Assembly: GCA_003022485.1 (NCBI GenBank)
Contig: PXTS01000057.1
Span: 1-40,714 of the forward strand
Reading direction: 5' to 3'
Length of the DNA: 40,714 bases
Source of the DNA: Bacteroidetes bacterium QS_8_68_28
GTDB lineage: Bacteria; Bacteroidota; Rhodothermia; Rhodothermales; Salinibacteraceae
Shown: one piece after another, positions 22,039-30,871 of the stretch
Position numbering within the stretch: the first letter of the stretch is position 1
Layout: each line of letters starts with the position of its first letter
Translations under genes and position numbers: made by a program
The notes under the pieces: model-generated
Told to the model about the DNA's origin: nothing
Databases searched by the model: none
What the model saw: only the letters and a program-made list of their open reading frames with translations

Positions 22039-22435
22039 GACGGGGGCGATCCGGTTACTGAAAAAGAAAAGAAAACGCGGCGCCCGGCACGCCGGCGGTC
22101 GGGGGCACTCGCGTTCGTGCGCCCGGCAGCTTCACGTTACCAAAGCGGGGGAAAGCGGTTCCTCCTGTGGCGGGGGCACGCCGGAATTGTTGAGGGGATT
22201 TCCCGGTTGGAGGTCCGCTAATTTCCCGGCTTTCGGGGCTTCAGACAGTCGGTCACCTCGGCATTCGGCCATCGGCTGCAATGCGAAGAACGCCCGTCCA
22301 AATCTCGAAGTGTCCTTCGGCATCCTGGCCGGGGAATCCCCGTAGGGAGGCGTAGACCGCTCGCGCCGACGTCTTCGACAGCCCGCTTCCGGGCCGATGG
22401 GAGGGACCCGGGCGGGTGCCCGCTGCCGTAGCCGG
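22039..22435. other. Intergenic, no gene recognised
   Basis: 397 nt between two minus-strand genes. The short ORFs here have no recognisable content. A small gcgg/ccgc hairpin (about 22413-22424) follows the glycosyltransferase stop but is too weak to call. Confidence 0.45.
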
Positions 22436-23584
22436 TCACGCCGCGCCGCCGGGAAGTTCTCTCTCCGCCAGCGCCTTGACGTAACGCCCGGCCACCGCCG
22501 GCCAGCCGAAGGTGCCCTGCACGTAGCGCACCGCGCGCTGCCCCGCTGCCTGCACGTCGCGCTCTCCGCTGTGGTAACGACGGATAGCTTCGGCGAACGC
22601 CCCGGGGGCTCGGGGAGCGACGAGCTGCCCGTTTTCCCCCTCGGCGATCACGTCCTGAATGCCTTCCAGCCGCGCGGCCACCGTCGGCAGGCCGCTCAGG
22701 CCGGCCTCCAGCATGACCACGCCGAAGCCTTCCATGTCGCCCTCCGGGGCGGGAACGTTGGGCATTACGAAGAGATCGGCCCCCCGGTAGAGACGGTGCA
22801 GGTTCTCTTCGGAGATGCGCCCCAGAAGTCGCACGCGCCCGGCCACGCCCGCCCGGTGCGCCGCCCGGCGGATGGCGTCGGTACGCGGCCCCTCGCCGGC
22901 CAGCCAGTAGTGCACGTCCATCGGGAGGCGCGGCAGCACGGTCTCGACGAACCAGTCGAAGCCTTTGCGCTCCACGTGCCGCCCCACGCTGCACAGCAGC
23001 GTCGCCCCGTCGGGCACACTTGCCTCGAAGGTCGCCAGCAGCTCACGTCGCGCGGCGCGGCGGTCCGTCGGCGGGGCGAAGCGATTCGGGTCCACCCCGT
23101 TCGGGACGACCTGGATGCGCTCCGGGTCGCCGCCGCGCGCGGCGGCGGCGGCGGCGGTTGCCCGGCTGACGGGAAAGACGCCCCCGAGCGATGCGAAGAC
23201 GCGCGGCAACATCCACTGGTAGGGGGCCACGGGGAGCGTCAGGTCGCGCCCGTGAGCGATGGCGCCGGTGACGATTCCGTTTTTTCGAAAAGCGCCCCGC
23301 AGCGGCCATGCCAAAGGGGCCGTCACCATCGAGGAGAAGAGCACCGCGTCCACCGCGCGGCGGCAGGCGGCCTGCCAAAGACGCCAGGCCGCACGCGCCA
23401 GAAACGGCCCAGTACGCAGATGCGTCCACCGCCACGAGGTGCGCAGCAATTCCTCATGCAGCTCCACGTCGGGGCGGCCGGCGAGCGCCCCGTGCAACTC
23501 GACGGCTACGCGCTGCATTCCGCCGAGGTTCGCCAGCGGGCGCCCCGGCGGCGGGAACGAATGCGAGACGAAGAGCAGGCGCAC
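22436..23584 (-). CDS. GT4 family glycosyltransferase (group 1)
   Basis: 382 aa from GTG at 23584 (VRLLFVSHSFPPPGRPLANLGG), where homology begins; the ORF track extends 80 codons into shadow sequence of the preceding gene. GT-B fold: N-domain motif GGMQRVAVELHGAL, linker VVPNGVDPNRF, donor-binding LLCSVGRHVERKGFDWFVE, WLAGEGPRTDAI, and the EX7E-type region DMEGFGVVMLEAGLSGLPTV. It probably transfers a sugar from an NDP-sugar to a glycan or lipid. It lies 38 nt after another GT4 gene on the same strand, so the pair is likely one operon making a shared glycoconjugate. Confidence 0.9.
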   Translation of the reverse strand: MRLLFVSHSFPPPGRPLANLGGMQRVAVELHGALAGRPDVELHEELLRTSWRWTHLRTGPFLARAAWRLWQAACRRAVDAVLFSSMVTAPLAWPLRGAFRKNGIVTGAIAHGRDLTLPVAPYQWMLPRVFASLGGVFPVSRATAAAAAARGGDPERIQVVPNGVDPNRFAPPTDRRAARRELLATFEASVPDGATLLCSVGRHVERKGFDWFVETVLPRLPMDVHYWLAGEGPRTDAIRRAAHRAGVAGRVRLLGRISEENLHRLYRGADLFVMPNVPAPEGDMEGFGVVMLEAGLSGLPTVAARLEGIQDVIAEGENGQLVAPRAPGAFAEAIRRYHSGERDVQAAGQRAVRYVQGTFGWPAVAGRYVKALAERELPGGAA

Positions 23585-23622
23585 GGGCGCGTGGCGCTGA
23601 GGGGCAGAGCGCGAGGCGGAGC

Positions 23623-24915
23623 CTACGACGCCGGCATGAGCGCTGGCTCGCTGCACGCGGCCCCGTCGCCGGCGGCCTGCTGGGCACGGGCGCGGTGCGG
23701 GTTCAGGATTTCGTCGTAGTAGCCGGCCATGCGCGAGAGGATGGCGTGCCAGTCGTAGCGCTGGGCCCGCCGGCGGGCAGCTCGCCCCATGCGACGGCGC
23801 AGGCGCGTGCGCGTGACGAGGCACGCGGTGGCGTCCAGGAAAGCACGCGCGTTGCCCGAGGGCGCCAGCAGGCCCGTCCGCTCGTCGTCCACGAGCGTGC
23901 TCGATCCGGTGGCGTCGGCGCAGATGGTGGGGAGCCCCGAGGCCATCGCTTCGAGGGTCACGTTGCCGAAGGTCTCCGTGTCGCTGGGAAAGAGAAACAC
24001 GTCCCCAGAGGCGTAGGCGCGCGCGAGCGCCTTTCCTTCAAGATGGCCGGTGAACGTGGCCGTCTCCGGCAGGCGCGCCTCCATCTCCCGGCGGGCCGGG
24101 CCGTCGCCCACCACGAGGCAGCGACAGGGCACGCCGCGCGCCTGCAGTCCTTCGACGACCTCGGCGAAGACGTCGAGGCCCTTCTCGCGCACGAGGCGGC
24201 TCACGAAGGAGACGACCACCTCGTCGTCGTCGATGGCGCGCGCGCGGCGCCATTCCAGCGAGCGCTGGTCGGGGCTGAAGCGGGTCGTGTCCACGCCGCG
24301 CTGCCAGAGGCGCAGCCCGCCGGTGACGCCCCGGTGACGCAGGACCTCGGCCATCGAAGGGCTGGGGACATAGATGTGCCGGCACGGGCGATAAAAACGG
24401 CGGAGGTACGCCCACAGCGCGCCTTCCAGGAGCCCGAGGCCGTAGTACTTGAGATACGAGCTAAAGTGGGTGTGGTAGGAGGCCACCAGCGGCACGCCCC
24501 AGCGGCGGGCCCACTTGCGTGCCGAGCGGCCCAAGAGGTCGGGCGTGGCAACGTGAAAGAGGTTGGGGCGGAAGGCTTTAAGCTCCTTTCGCGCCGCACA
24601 CGAGAGGCCCAGCGCTACGCGGTAGTCGGGGCGCCCGGGGGCGCGTACCGAGCGCACCGGCACGAGCGTTCCCGCATGATCGACGGGCGGGTCCTCGACG
24701 GTCGGGGCGAAGACACGCACCGCCGCGCCCTTCCGCTCCAGGTGCGCCACCAGCCGGTTCAGAGTTAGCGAGACGCCGTCGGCAATGTGGTTGTAGGCGC
24801 CGGTGAAGAGCGCCACCCGCTTCTGGCAAAGCCCGGCCCGGGGCATGCGTGCCGCCGGGCGACCCGCCCTGCCGAGAACGGCGCCGCCAAGGGAGGAATC
24901 GTCGTGCAACTCCAT
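23623..24915 (-). CDS. GT4 family glycosyltransferase (alpha-mannosyltransferase-like)
   Basis: 430 aa from ATG 24915 (MELHDDSSLGG); an alternative ATG at 24846 (MPRAGLCQKRVALFTGAYNH) sits closer to the first strand of the fold and may be the true start. Motifs: GAYNHIADGVSLTLNRLV, the acceptor-side glycine loop; SYHTHFSSYLKYYG; IYVPSPSMAEVL; RGVDTTRFSP; VSFVSRLVREKGLDVFAE; VVGDGPARREME; and PSDTETFGNVTLEAMASGLP, the EX7E donor site. It resembles MgtA/PimB-type mannosyl- or glucosyltransferases acting on membrane lipids. It is upstream of the second GT4 gene and probably co-transcribed with it. Confidence 0.9.
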   Translation of the reverse strand: MELHDDSSLGGAVLGRAGRPAARMPRAGLCQKRVALFTGAYNHIADGVSLTLNRLVAHLERKGAAVRVFAPTVEDPPVDHAGTLVPVRSVRAPGRPDYRVALGLSCAARKELKAFRPNLFHVATPDLLGRSARKWARRWGVPLVASYHTHFSSYLKYYGLGLLEGALWAYLRRFYRPCRHIYVPSPSMAEVLRHRGVTGGLRLWQRGVDTTRFSPDQRSLEWRRARAIDDDEVVVSFVSRLVREKGLDVFAEVVEGLQARGVPCRCLVVGDGPARREMEARLPETATFTGHLEGKALARAYASGDVFLFPSDTETFGNVTLEAMASGLPTICADATGSSTLVDDERTGLLAPSGNARAFLDATACLVTRTRLRRRMGRAARRRAQRYDWHAILSRMAGYYDEILNPHRARAQQAAGDGAACSEPALMPAS

Positions 24916-25208
24916 GAGGGAAAAACTCTCTTGCCGTTGGAGAGCGGGCCGCGCGGGCAGATGCTCACGAGAACGCTCGGGCCGATCACGCCGCGCCAAC
25001 GAAAGGGGCTCGCGCGTGATTCTTGCTGGCCGAGACGCGCGGGCATGGGCGCGAAATTCACCCGATGGTCACGCGCCTTGCGAAGTCACTTTTGCAACGG
25101 CTACCTTCACGGTCAAACAAGCCGCGCCCGGCACGCGCAAAGTAACGCCTCCCTCCGTGAAGATTTAGCACATTAAAGCCGCGACCCGGGGAGCCTCCGC
25201 CCCGGCCC

Positions 25209-25928
25209 TCAGATGTCGCCCGCCTGCGGGCGCAGGACGACCTCCTCGACGACCGAACGACCCGAGAGTCGCCACGCGCCGATGAGCGCCTCGGCCACGT
25301 CTGCCGGCGGCATGAAGCGCTCATCGGGCCGGTCGGTGCCGTCCCAGCTGGGCGTGCGCGTGGCGCCGGGAAAAACCGTGGTGACGCGCACGCCTTCGCT
25401 CTTAGTTTCCTCGCGTGCCACGCCAGCGAGGTTGGCCAGGCCCGCCTTCGCCGCCCCGTAGGCCGCTCCGCCCGCGTAGGCGGTGCGCGCCGCGATGGAG
25501 GCGACGTAGAACAGGTGCCCGCTTCCGCGCTGAGTCATCGCCGGCAGAAACGCCTTCGTGACCACGAACGCGCTGGTGAGGTTGACGCTCACCTGCCGGC
25601 GAAACTGCTCGGGCGAGGTTTCTGAGAGCGTCCCCGGCTCGAAGCGCCCCGCGTTGCTGACGACCCCGTCGGGCGGCCCCCAGCGTTCTTCCACCGCCTC
25701 CGCCGCGCGGAAGACCGCGTCGTCGTCGGTCACGTCACAGGGGAACGAAGCCGCCCCGCCGGCCCCTGCCGCGCGGCACGCCTCGGCCACCGTTTCGAGT
25801 TTGTCCTTCGAGCGGGCCAGAAGCGCGAGGCGCACGGGGGCCTCGCGGGCGGCGCATTCGCGGGCAAAGCCTTCAGCGACAGCCCGCCCGATGCCCTGGC
25901 TCGCTCCGGTGACTACGACGGTAGGCAC
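25209..25928 (-). CDS. Short-chain dehydrogenase/reductase
   Basis: 239 aa. Classical SDR: cofactor motif VVVTGASQGIGRAVAEGFA, an arginine after strand 2 (LALLARSKDK) that favours NADPH, DVTDDDAV, the NAG motif VSNAGRFEPG, catalytic Ser in FYVASIAARTAYAG, and YGAAKAGL (YxxxK). The length fits 3-ketoacyl-ACP reductase or sepiapterin-reductase-like members; the substrate is unknown. It lies about 290 nt upstream of the GT4 pair on the same strand, so membership of the same transcription unit is uncertain. Confidence 0.92.
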   Translation of the reverse strand: MPTVVVTGASQGIGRAVAEGFARECAAREAPVRLALLARSKDKLETVAEACRAAGAGGAASFPCDVTDDDAVFRAAEAVEERWGPPDGVVSNAGRFEPGTLSETSPEQFRRQVSVNLTSAFVVTKAFLPAMTQRGSGHLFYVASIAARTAYAGGAAYGAAKAGLANLAGVAREETKSEGVRVTTVFPGATRTPSWDGTDRPDERFMPPADVAEALIGAWRLSGRSVVEEVVLRPQAGDI

Positions 25929-26105
25929 GGCGTGCGGTTGCGGGTTTGGAGCTGGCGAGTTCGACGTTCTCGGCGTACAACGCGTGCCTGCGCTACCGGT
26001 ACTGCTGGTCGATTGAGGTCCCCTTCCGGAGGATCACGGAAACTGTTTCCAGGGGGCTCACGGAACTGTTCCGGGGGCTCAGGGCCTGCTCGAATTCGAC
26101 CATCT

Positions 26106-26142
26106 CATCAGTCCTGTTCATCAGTCCTGTTCATCAGTCTTG
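26106..26142. repeat. 13-bp tandem repeat
   Basis: catcagtcctgtt occurs twice in tandem, followed by a partial third copy (catcagtcttg). Confidence 0.85.
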
Positions 26143-26203
26143 ACCCGACGGGATCATTCGGCAGGTTCACTGGCCTCTACAACGAAGCCGTCGCTCAACG
26201 TTT

Positions 26204-26239
26204 ATTTACTACCGAAATTTCATTTACTACCGAAATTTC
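26204..26239. repeat. 18-bp perfect tandem repeat
   Basis: atttactaccgaaatttc occurs twice with no mismatch, directly next to the heptad array at the ruvB stop. It is AT-rich compared with its surroundings. Confidence 0.9.
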
Positions 26240-26265
26240 AACTTTGAACCTTCAACGTTCAACCG
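26238..26265 (-). repeat. Heptanucleotide array containing the ruvB stop codon
   Basis: Plus-strand units tcaactt, tgaacct, tcaacgt and tcaaccg. The ruvB TGA (tca at 26259-26261) is part of the last unit. Confidence 0.85.
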
Positions 26266-27299
26266 AACAGATCCTGTTCTTCCTCCGGCGGCGGGAGATC
26301 GAAGTGGCGGTAAGCGCGCGTCAAGGCGACGCGCCCGCGCGGGGTGCGCTCCAGAAATCCCTCCTGAATGAGGTACGGCTCGTAGACCTCCTCGATGGTG
26401 CCGGAATCTTCCCCGACCGAGACGGCCAGGTTGTTCAGCCCCGTCGGCCCGCCGCCGAAGTTCTCGATCAGCGTGAGCAGGATGCGCGCGTCCATGTCGT
26501 CGAGGCCCTCCTCGTCCACGTCGAGGGCGCCGAGAGCGTGGTCGGCGATTTCTTCAGTGACGGTGCCCTCGCCCTCGACCTCCGCGAAGTCGCGCGTGCG
26601 GCGCAGGAGGCGGTTGGCCACGCGGGGCGTCCCGCGCGAGCGGCGCGCGATCTCGAAGGCCCCATCGTCAGTGATAGCCACGTCCAGAATGCTGGCGGAG
26701 CGCTCGACGATCTGCTGGAGCACCTCGCCCGGGTAGTAATCGAAGCGCAGGTCGATCCCGAAGCGCGCCCGCAGCGGGGCAGTCAAAAGCCCCTTGCGCG
26801 TGGTCGCCCCCACGAGGGTGAACGGCGGGAGCGTCACCTGCACGGTGCGCGAGTTGGGCCCGCTGTCGATGAGGATGTCGATGCGGTAGTCCTCCATCGC
26901 GGAGTACAAGTACTCCTCGACGACGGAGGTGAGTCGGTGGATCTCGTCGATGAAGAGCACGTCCCCCTCTTCGAGGTTCGTCAGCACGCCGGCGATGGAG
27001 GCGGGCTTTTCGAGCACCGGGCCGCTGGTGGTGATAATCTTCGCGCCCATCTCTTCGGCACAAATGTGTGCTAAAGTTGTTTTGCCGAGCCCCGGCGGCC
27101 CAAAAAGCAGCGTGTGGTCGAGCGCGTCGCCGCGCCGCAGCGCCGCCGTCATAAACACGCGCAGGTTCTCGGTGATCTTCGCCTGGCCCACGAAGTCACT
27201 CAAGCGTGTGGGACGTAGCGCCGTCTCGACGGCCTCCTCGGCGGGCTCGGCGTCGGCGGAGAGGACGTCGTCGGCGGGAAGAGAGGCGTCGTCGGTCAT
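26259..27299 (-). CDS. ruvB: Holliday junction branch migration helicase RuvB
   Basis: 346 aa from ATG 27299 ([12 protein letters not shown]); the ORF track start at 27344 is 15 codons upstream. AAA+ motor that drives branch migration with RuvA. Visible: [16 protein letters not shown], Walker [17 protein letters not shown], Walker [11 protein letters not shown], the beta-hairpin region [19 protein letters not shown], sensor/arginine-finger [20 protein letters not shown], and the C-terminal winged helix ([37 protein letters not shown]). Length is normal. It is divergent from rpoN. ruvA and ruvC are not in the window. Confidence 0.97.
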   Translation of the reverse strand: MTDDASLPADDVLSADAEPAEEAVETALRPTRLSDFVGQAKITENLRVFMTAALRRGDALDHTLLFGPPGLGKTTLAHICAEEMGAKIITTSGPVLEKPASIAGVLTNLEEGDVLFIDEIHRLTSVVEEYLYSAMEDYRIDILIDSGPNSRTVQVTLPPFTLVGATTRKGLLTAPLRARFGIDLRFDYYPGEVLQQIVERSASILDVAITDDGAFEIARRSRGTPRVANRLLRRTRDFAEVEGEGTVTEEIADHALGALDVDEEGLDDMDARILLTLIENFGGGPTGLNNLAVSVGEDSGTIEEVYEPYLIQEGFLERTPRGRVALTRAYRHFDLPPPEEEQDLFG

Positions 27300-27449
27300 G
27301 CAGGAGCGAGGAGGCAGGCGGCGGCGGAGCGGCGTCGCTAACACGGTACGCTCCCCTCGCCGCGTTGTGCCGTCCCCCCGGCGGGGCTCCCCAGCGCAAC
27401 GGCGTAACGGGCCGCGGCCTGCCTTAGCGTTTCGCCGCCCGCAAGATGC

Positions 27450-27480
27450 TTGCCAAACAAACGATTCGACACTAAGTTTA
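27450..27480 (+). promoter_or_regulatory. Candidate Bacteroidota-type promoter of rpoN
   Basis: TTG at 27450-27452, a 20-nt spacer, then TAAGTTTA at 27473-27480, close to the -33 TTTG / -7 TAnnTTTG consensus of the Bacteroidota primary sigma factor. It lies 77 nt before the rpoN ATG, in an AT-richer patch of a divergent intergenic region. Sequence match only. Confidence 0.35.
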
Positions 27481-27556
27481 AAAGCGCGCTCGGCCGCTTT
27501 CTCTCTTCCTTCGTCGGCGCGCGTCGCCTTTTCAGAGTCGTTTCTCGCCTCGTCCT

Positions 27557-29230
27557 ATGCTCAACCTCAAGCAGGAGCAGAAGCTCAAACAGAAGCTCAG
27601 CCCGCAGCAGATCCAGTACATCAAGCTGCTGCAACTCAACACCCTCGATCTCGAGCAGCGCATCAAAGACGAGATGGAGGCCAACCCGCTGTTGGAGGAA
27701 GGCCTGACCGAGGAGGAGCGCGAGGAAGAAGAGGACCTGACCGAGGAGGAACGCCTCGAAGAAGAGCGCGAGCGCGAACTCGACGCCGAGGCCGAGAGCG
27801 AAGTCGAAATCGACGAGGACGACGAGTTTGACTGGGAGGACCTCTTGAACTCCAGCGAGGACCTCCACGGCTACAAGGCCAACGTCGAGGGCGGTGGGGG
27901 GGAAGACGACGACCGCGAGAAGCCGATGCGCGCGACCTCCACCATCGGCGAAGACCTGCGCGACCAGCTCACCTTCTCGGACCTCAGCGAAGAGGACGAG
28001 CTGATCGCCGACCAGATCATCGGCTCCATCGACGAGGACGGCTACCTGCGCCGTTCCGTCGAGTCGATCTTGGACGACGTGCTCTTCAACCACGGCATCG
28101 AGCTGGCCGAGGAGGACGTCGAGCGCATCCTGCGGCAGATCCAGCAGCTCGACCCGGTCGGCATCGCCGCGCGCGACCTCCAGGAGTGCCTGCTTTTGCA
28201 GCTGGAACACCTGCCGGAAGACACTACCGGGCGCGACGTGGCCGTGGAGATGCTGCGCGACCACTACGAGGCGTTCACCATGAAGCACTTCGGCAAGCTC
28301 GCCAAGCGCCTCGGTGTCTCCGACGCTCGTCTTAAAGACGCCTTCGATCTGGTCAAGGAGCGCCTCGATCCCAAGCCCGGCGAGGGCTCGTTCACCGCGC
28401 AGGAAAATTACATCACGCCGGACTTCACGGTGCGCTGGGTAGACGGGGAATTCGTCATCTTGCTCAACGGGCGCAACGCCCCGAAGCTGCACATCTCCAA
28501 GCAGTACCGCAAAATGCTCGAAGAGCTCTCGGCTGAGCAAAAGAAGCGCCAGAAGCAGCAGCAAAACGGGGCCCCGTTCGCCGGCGACGACGCCACGCCC
28601 GACGTGGCCGGTGCCGCCGCTGAAAGAGAAGAAGACGGCGCTTCCGGCAAGGTCCCTTCGGGAGCGCCGTCCCGAGGTAACGGCCCGCCCACTCAGGAAG
28701 GCGTGGATGAGGAGACCCGTGACTTCCTCAAAGACAAGTTCGACTCCGCGCGCTGGTTCATCAACTCGATCAACCAGCGCCGCCACACCATGACGATGGT
28801 CATGGACGCCATCGTGCAGGAGCAGGAGGCTTTCTTTAAGCAGGGGCCGGGCAACCTCAAGCCCATGATCCTGGAAGACATCGCCGAAATCATAGAGATG
28901 GACATCTCTACCGTCAGCCGCGTGGTCAACGGCAAGTACGTGCAGACCGAATGGGGCGTCTATGAACTGAAGTATTTCTTCAGCGAAGGGTTGGAGACCG
29001 AGAGTGGGGAGGAGGTCTCCAACAAGGAAGTAAAGGCGATCCTCCAGCAAATCGTCAACGAAGAGGACAAAACCAGCCCGCTTTCGGACTCGAAGCTGGC
29101 GGACGCGCTTTCCGAGCGCGGATTCAAGATCGCGCGGCGCACCGTCTCGAAGTACCGCAAGCAGCTCTCGATCCCCGTCGCGCGGCTGCGCAAGCAGATT
29201 GTGGTGGAGGAGGAGGGAGAAACGGAATAG
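27557..29230 (+). CDS. rpoN: RNA polymerase sigma-54 factor RpoN
   Basis: 557 aa. Region I: MLNLKQEQKLKQKLSPQQIQ.IKLLQLN, the Gln/Leu-rich activator-responsive segment. Region II: long acidic stretch (EEEREEEEDLTEEERLEEE). Core-binding region from about 120 (DQLTFSDLSEEDELIADQII; RQIQQLDPVGIAARDLQECLLLQL). A low-complexity insertion lies at about 325-385 (QNGAPFAGDDATPDVAG), followed by the HTH region (ISTVSRVVNGKYVQTEWG) and the RpoN box ARRTVSKYRKQL near the C-terminus. It directs transcription from -24/-12 promoters with enhancer-binding ATPases, none of which is in this window. Length is at the upper end because of the insertion. Confidence 0.97.
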   Translation: MLNLKQEQKLKQKLSPQQIQYIKLLQLNTLDLEQRIKDEMEANPLLEEGLTEEEREEEEDLTEEERLEEERERELDAEAESEVEIDEDDEFDWEDLLNSSEDLHGYKANVEGGGGEDDDREKPMRATSTIGEDLRDQLTFSDLSEEDELIADQIIGSIDEDGYLRRSVESILDDVLFNHGIELAEEDVERILRQIQQLDPVGIAARDLQECLLLQLEHLPEDTTGRDVAVEMLRDHYEAFTMKHFGKLAKRLGVSDARLKDAFDLVKERLDPKPGEGSFTAQENYITPDFTVRWVDGEFVILLNGRNAPKLHISKQYRKMLEELSAEQKKRQKQQQNGAPFAGDDATPDVAGAAAEREEDGASGKVPSGAPSRGNGPPTQEGVDEETRDFLKDKFDSARWFINSINQRRHTMTMVMDAIVQEQEAFFKQGPGNLKPMILEDIAEIIEMDISTVSRVVNGKYVQTEWGVYELKYFFSEGLETESGEEVSNKEVKAILQQIVNEEDKTSPLSDSKLADALSERGFKIARRTVSKYRKQLSIPVARLRKQIVVEEEGETE

Positions 29231-29288
29231 GCCCGCGTCCCTCCCAGACGCGGACCGCACCCAAAACCTTGCGCACGCCCTTTTCTTC

Positions 29289-30283
29289 ATGCTCGTGACC
29301 ACGCGTCGGCGAAGCGCTCGTTTTCAAGGCCGTCTTCTCGACGTTCTTCCCGTTCCCAATCTGCGCCCGGCCTTCGTGCTCGCGCTGCTGCTGAGTGGGA
29401 GCGCATGGGCGCTCGCCGCCCCCGGTCGAGGCCACGCTGCCGGCAGAGGCCGACGTGCGAGTGCCTCCCTTGCCGCCGGCGCTTCGCCCCCCGCCGCCGT
29501 GGACGCTCGACCTGATCGGCAAGCTCAGCGCCACGCAGGTCGCCTATAACAACTGGACGGAAGGCGGCCTCAACACGCTGGCGCTCACCGCCACGCTCGA
29601 CGGGCAGGCCGTGCGCAAAACGCGCCGCTGGAAGCAGACCCACGCCGCCGACCTTGCGCTCGGGTTCATCCAGCGCGACACCCTCACGGTGCGCAAGGCC
29701 GACGACCGCCTGCGTCTCTCCAGTGCCTTGCAGTACCAGGGCAACGGATTTTTCCACACCTTCTAGCCCGACGCTCGCGGCGAGCCTGCGCACGCAGTTT
29801 CTCGACGGGCTCAATTACGACAAAAATCCGTTCGGCGACGGGCGCGACCCGCCGGTCCAGGTGTCCGGCTTCCTTTCGCCGGCGACGCTCACGCAGTCGG
29901 TCGGGTTGACCTACGAGCCGGAACCCTGGATCGACCAGCGCCTGAGCCTGGGGGCCAAACAGGTCCTCGTGGCCCACGAAGACCTGGGCGTGCTCTACGG
30001 CCTCGCCCCCCGCGAGAACGTGCGTTACGAAGCAGGCCTCGAATCGACAACGGAACTGGACCGCGAGGTCTTCGACGACATGCTGGTGCAGTCCTCGTTG
30101 CGCCTCTTCGCCTCCTTCAACCGCGAATCCCCCGACATGGTGTGGGAAAACGTGGTCAGCCTGAAGTTCAACGAATGGATTAGCTTCGACTTCGAGCTGA
30201 CCACCCTCTACGACAGCGACGTGATAACTGCCCTGCAGGTGCGCGAAACCATCTCGCTGGGAGCCTCGGTGGAAATGATCTGA
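29289..30283 (+). pseudogene. DUF3078 outer-membrane-type protein, two frameshifts
   Basis: The protein is readable only across three frames. From ATG 29289: a signal peptide (LRPAFVLALLLSGSAWALA). A shift at the C5 run at about 29419-29423 leads into PPPPWTLDLIGKLSATQVAYNNWTEGG..., which stops at TAG 29764 (GNGFFHTF*). The third frame continues SPTLAASLRTQFLDGLNYDK to 30283 (...GASVEMI). NWTEGGLNTLAL, RKADDRLRLSSALQY and RTQF...GLNY are typical of DUF3078, a Bacteroidota family predicted to form an outer-membrane beta-barrel. The summed length of about 330 aa is normal. It is either a recent pseudogene or an intact gene with two indel errors. The function of the family is unknown. Confidence 0.8.
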
Positions 30284-30327
30284 CGATCGGTCCCGCCCTC
30301 GGCGCCCGTGGCCTGCGGAGGCCCGTT

Positions 30328-30717
30328 TTACGCGGTGAACTGCGCGATCCCCAGTAGCACCGTCACCATCGTGCCGAACAGGACGAGCAGCCCGATGAGC
30401 CACCGTGTCATCGAGAGGATGCGGTCGTTCATACGGTCGAGCTTCTCATCGATGTGCTCAGAACGCTCGCTCATGCGAGTGTTCATCGCGTCGAAACGCT
30501 CGTCCATCGCGTTGAGGCGATCGTCGATGCGGTCGAGGCGGTCGTCCACGCCGTCGAAGCGCTCTTCGAGCACGTCGAGACGACTAAGCACCTTGCGAAA
30601 CTCGTCGCGCTCGACGGCCTGCGCGCGGATTGATTCATCGAACCAGGTGGCAAGATCGCCGCTGGCTTGCTCACCGAGCACCTCGCGGACGCTCTGCGGA
30701 ACGGCGGGAGAAGGCAT
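30328..30717 (-). CDS. Coiled-coil protein with C-terminal membrane anchor
   Basis: 129 aa from ATG 30717 (MPSPAVPQSVREVLGEQ). Residues 40-100 form a strongly heptad-patterned coiled coil (RLDVLEERFDGVDDRLDRID, RLNAMDERFDAMNTR), followed by one transmembrane helix near the C-terminus (WLIGLLVLFGTMVTVLLGIA). The layout resembles small DUF1640/CCDC90-like tail-anchored proteins, but I cannot name a family. The coding character is clear. It lies 44 nt from the convergent DUF3078 gene and is divergent from the aminotransferase. Confidence 0.75.
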   Translation of the reverse strand: MPSPAVPQSVREVLGEQASGDLATWFDESIRAQAVERDEFRKVLSRLDVLEERFDGVDDRLDRIDDRLNAMDERFDAMNTRMSERSEHIDEKLDRMNDRILSMTRWLIGLLVLFGTMVTVLLGIAQFTA

Positions 30718-30871
30718 GGGAAGGGGGCGAAAAGCACAGACTGCGTGAAGACTCTACCTGCGCGACAAGAAGCCGGTTCCGATCTCGCCGCTCCGCCTGC
30801 ATCTTGCGCCGCCGCTGTGCATACAAGCGAGCGTCGTGGTTTTGCTTCCTCGCCCAAGCAGCGCTCCCGCC

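Larger units (their letters stand above)
25929..26258. other. Repeat-rich intergenic region
   Basis: 330 nt with no intact gene. On the minus strand RRHALYAENVELASS (about 25965-26010) has coding-like GC3 but is preceded by an in-frame TAG, so it may be a remnant. It also contains short palindromes (ggaaactgtttcc, ggaactgttcc) and the tandem repeats listed separately. Confidence 0.5.

Noticed and set aside
25946-26143. 65-aa plus ORF (MELASSTFSAYNACLRYRYC...) as a gene
   Set aside because: Ends in tandem repeats, has no recognisable family, and the opposite strand has a better but interrupted coding signal.
27338-29302. 654-aa minus-strand ORF opposite rpoN
   Set aside because: Leu/Phe-rich complement of the acidic RpoN frame; RpoN motifs are decisive.
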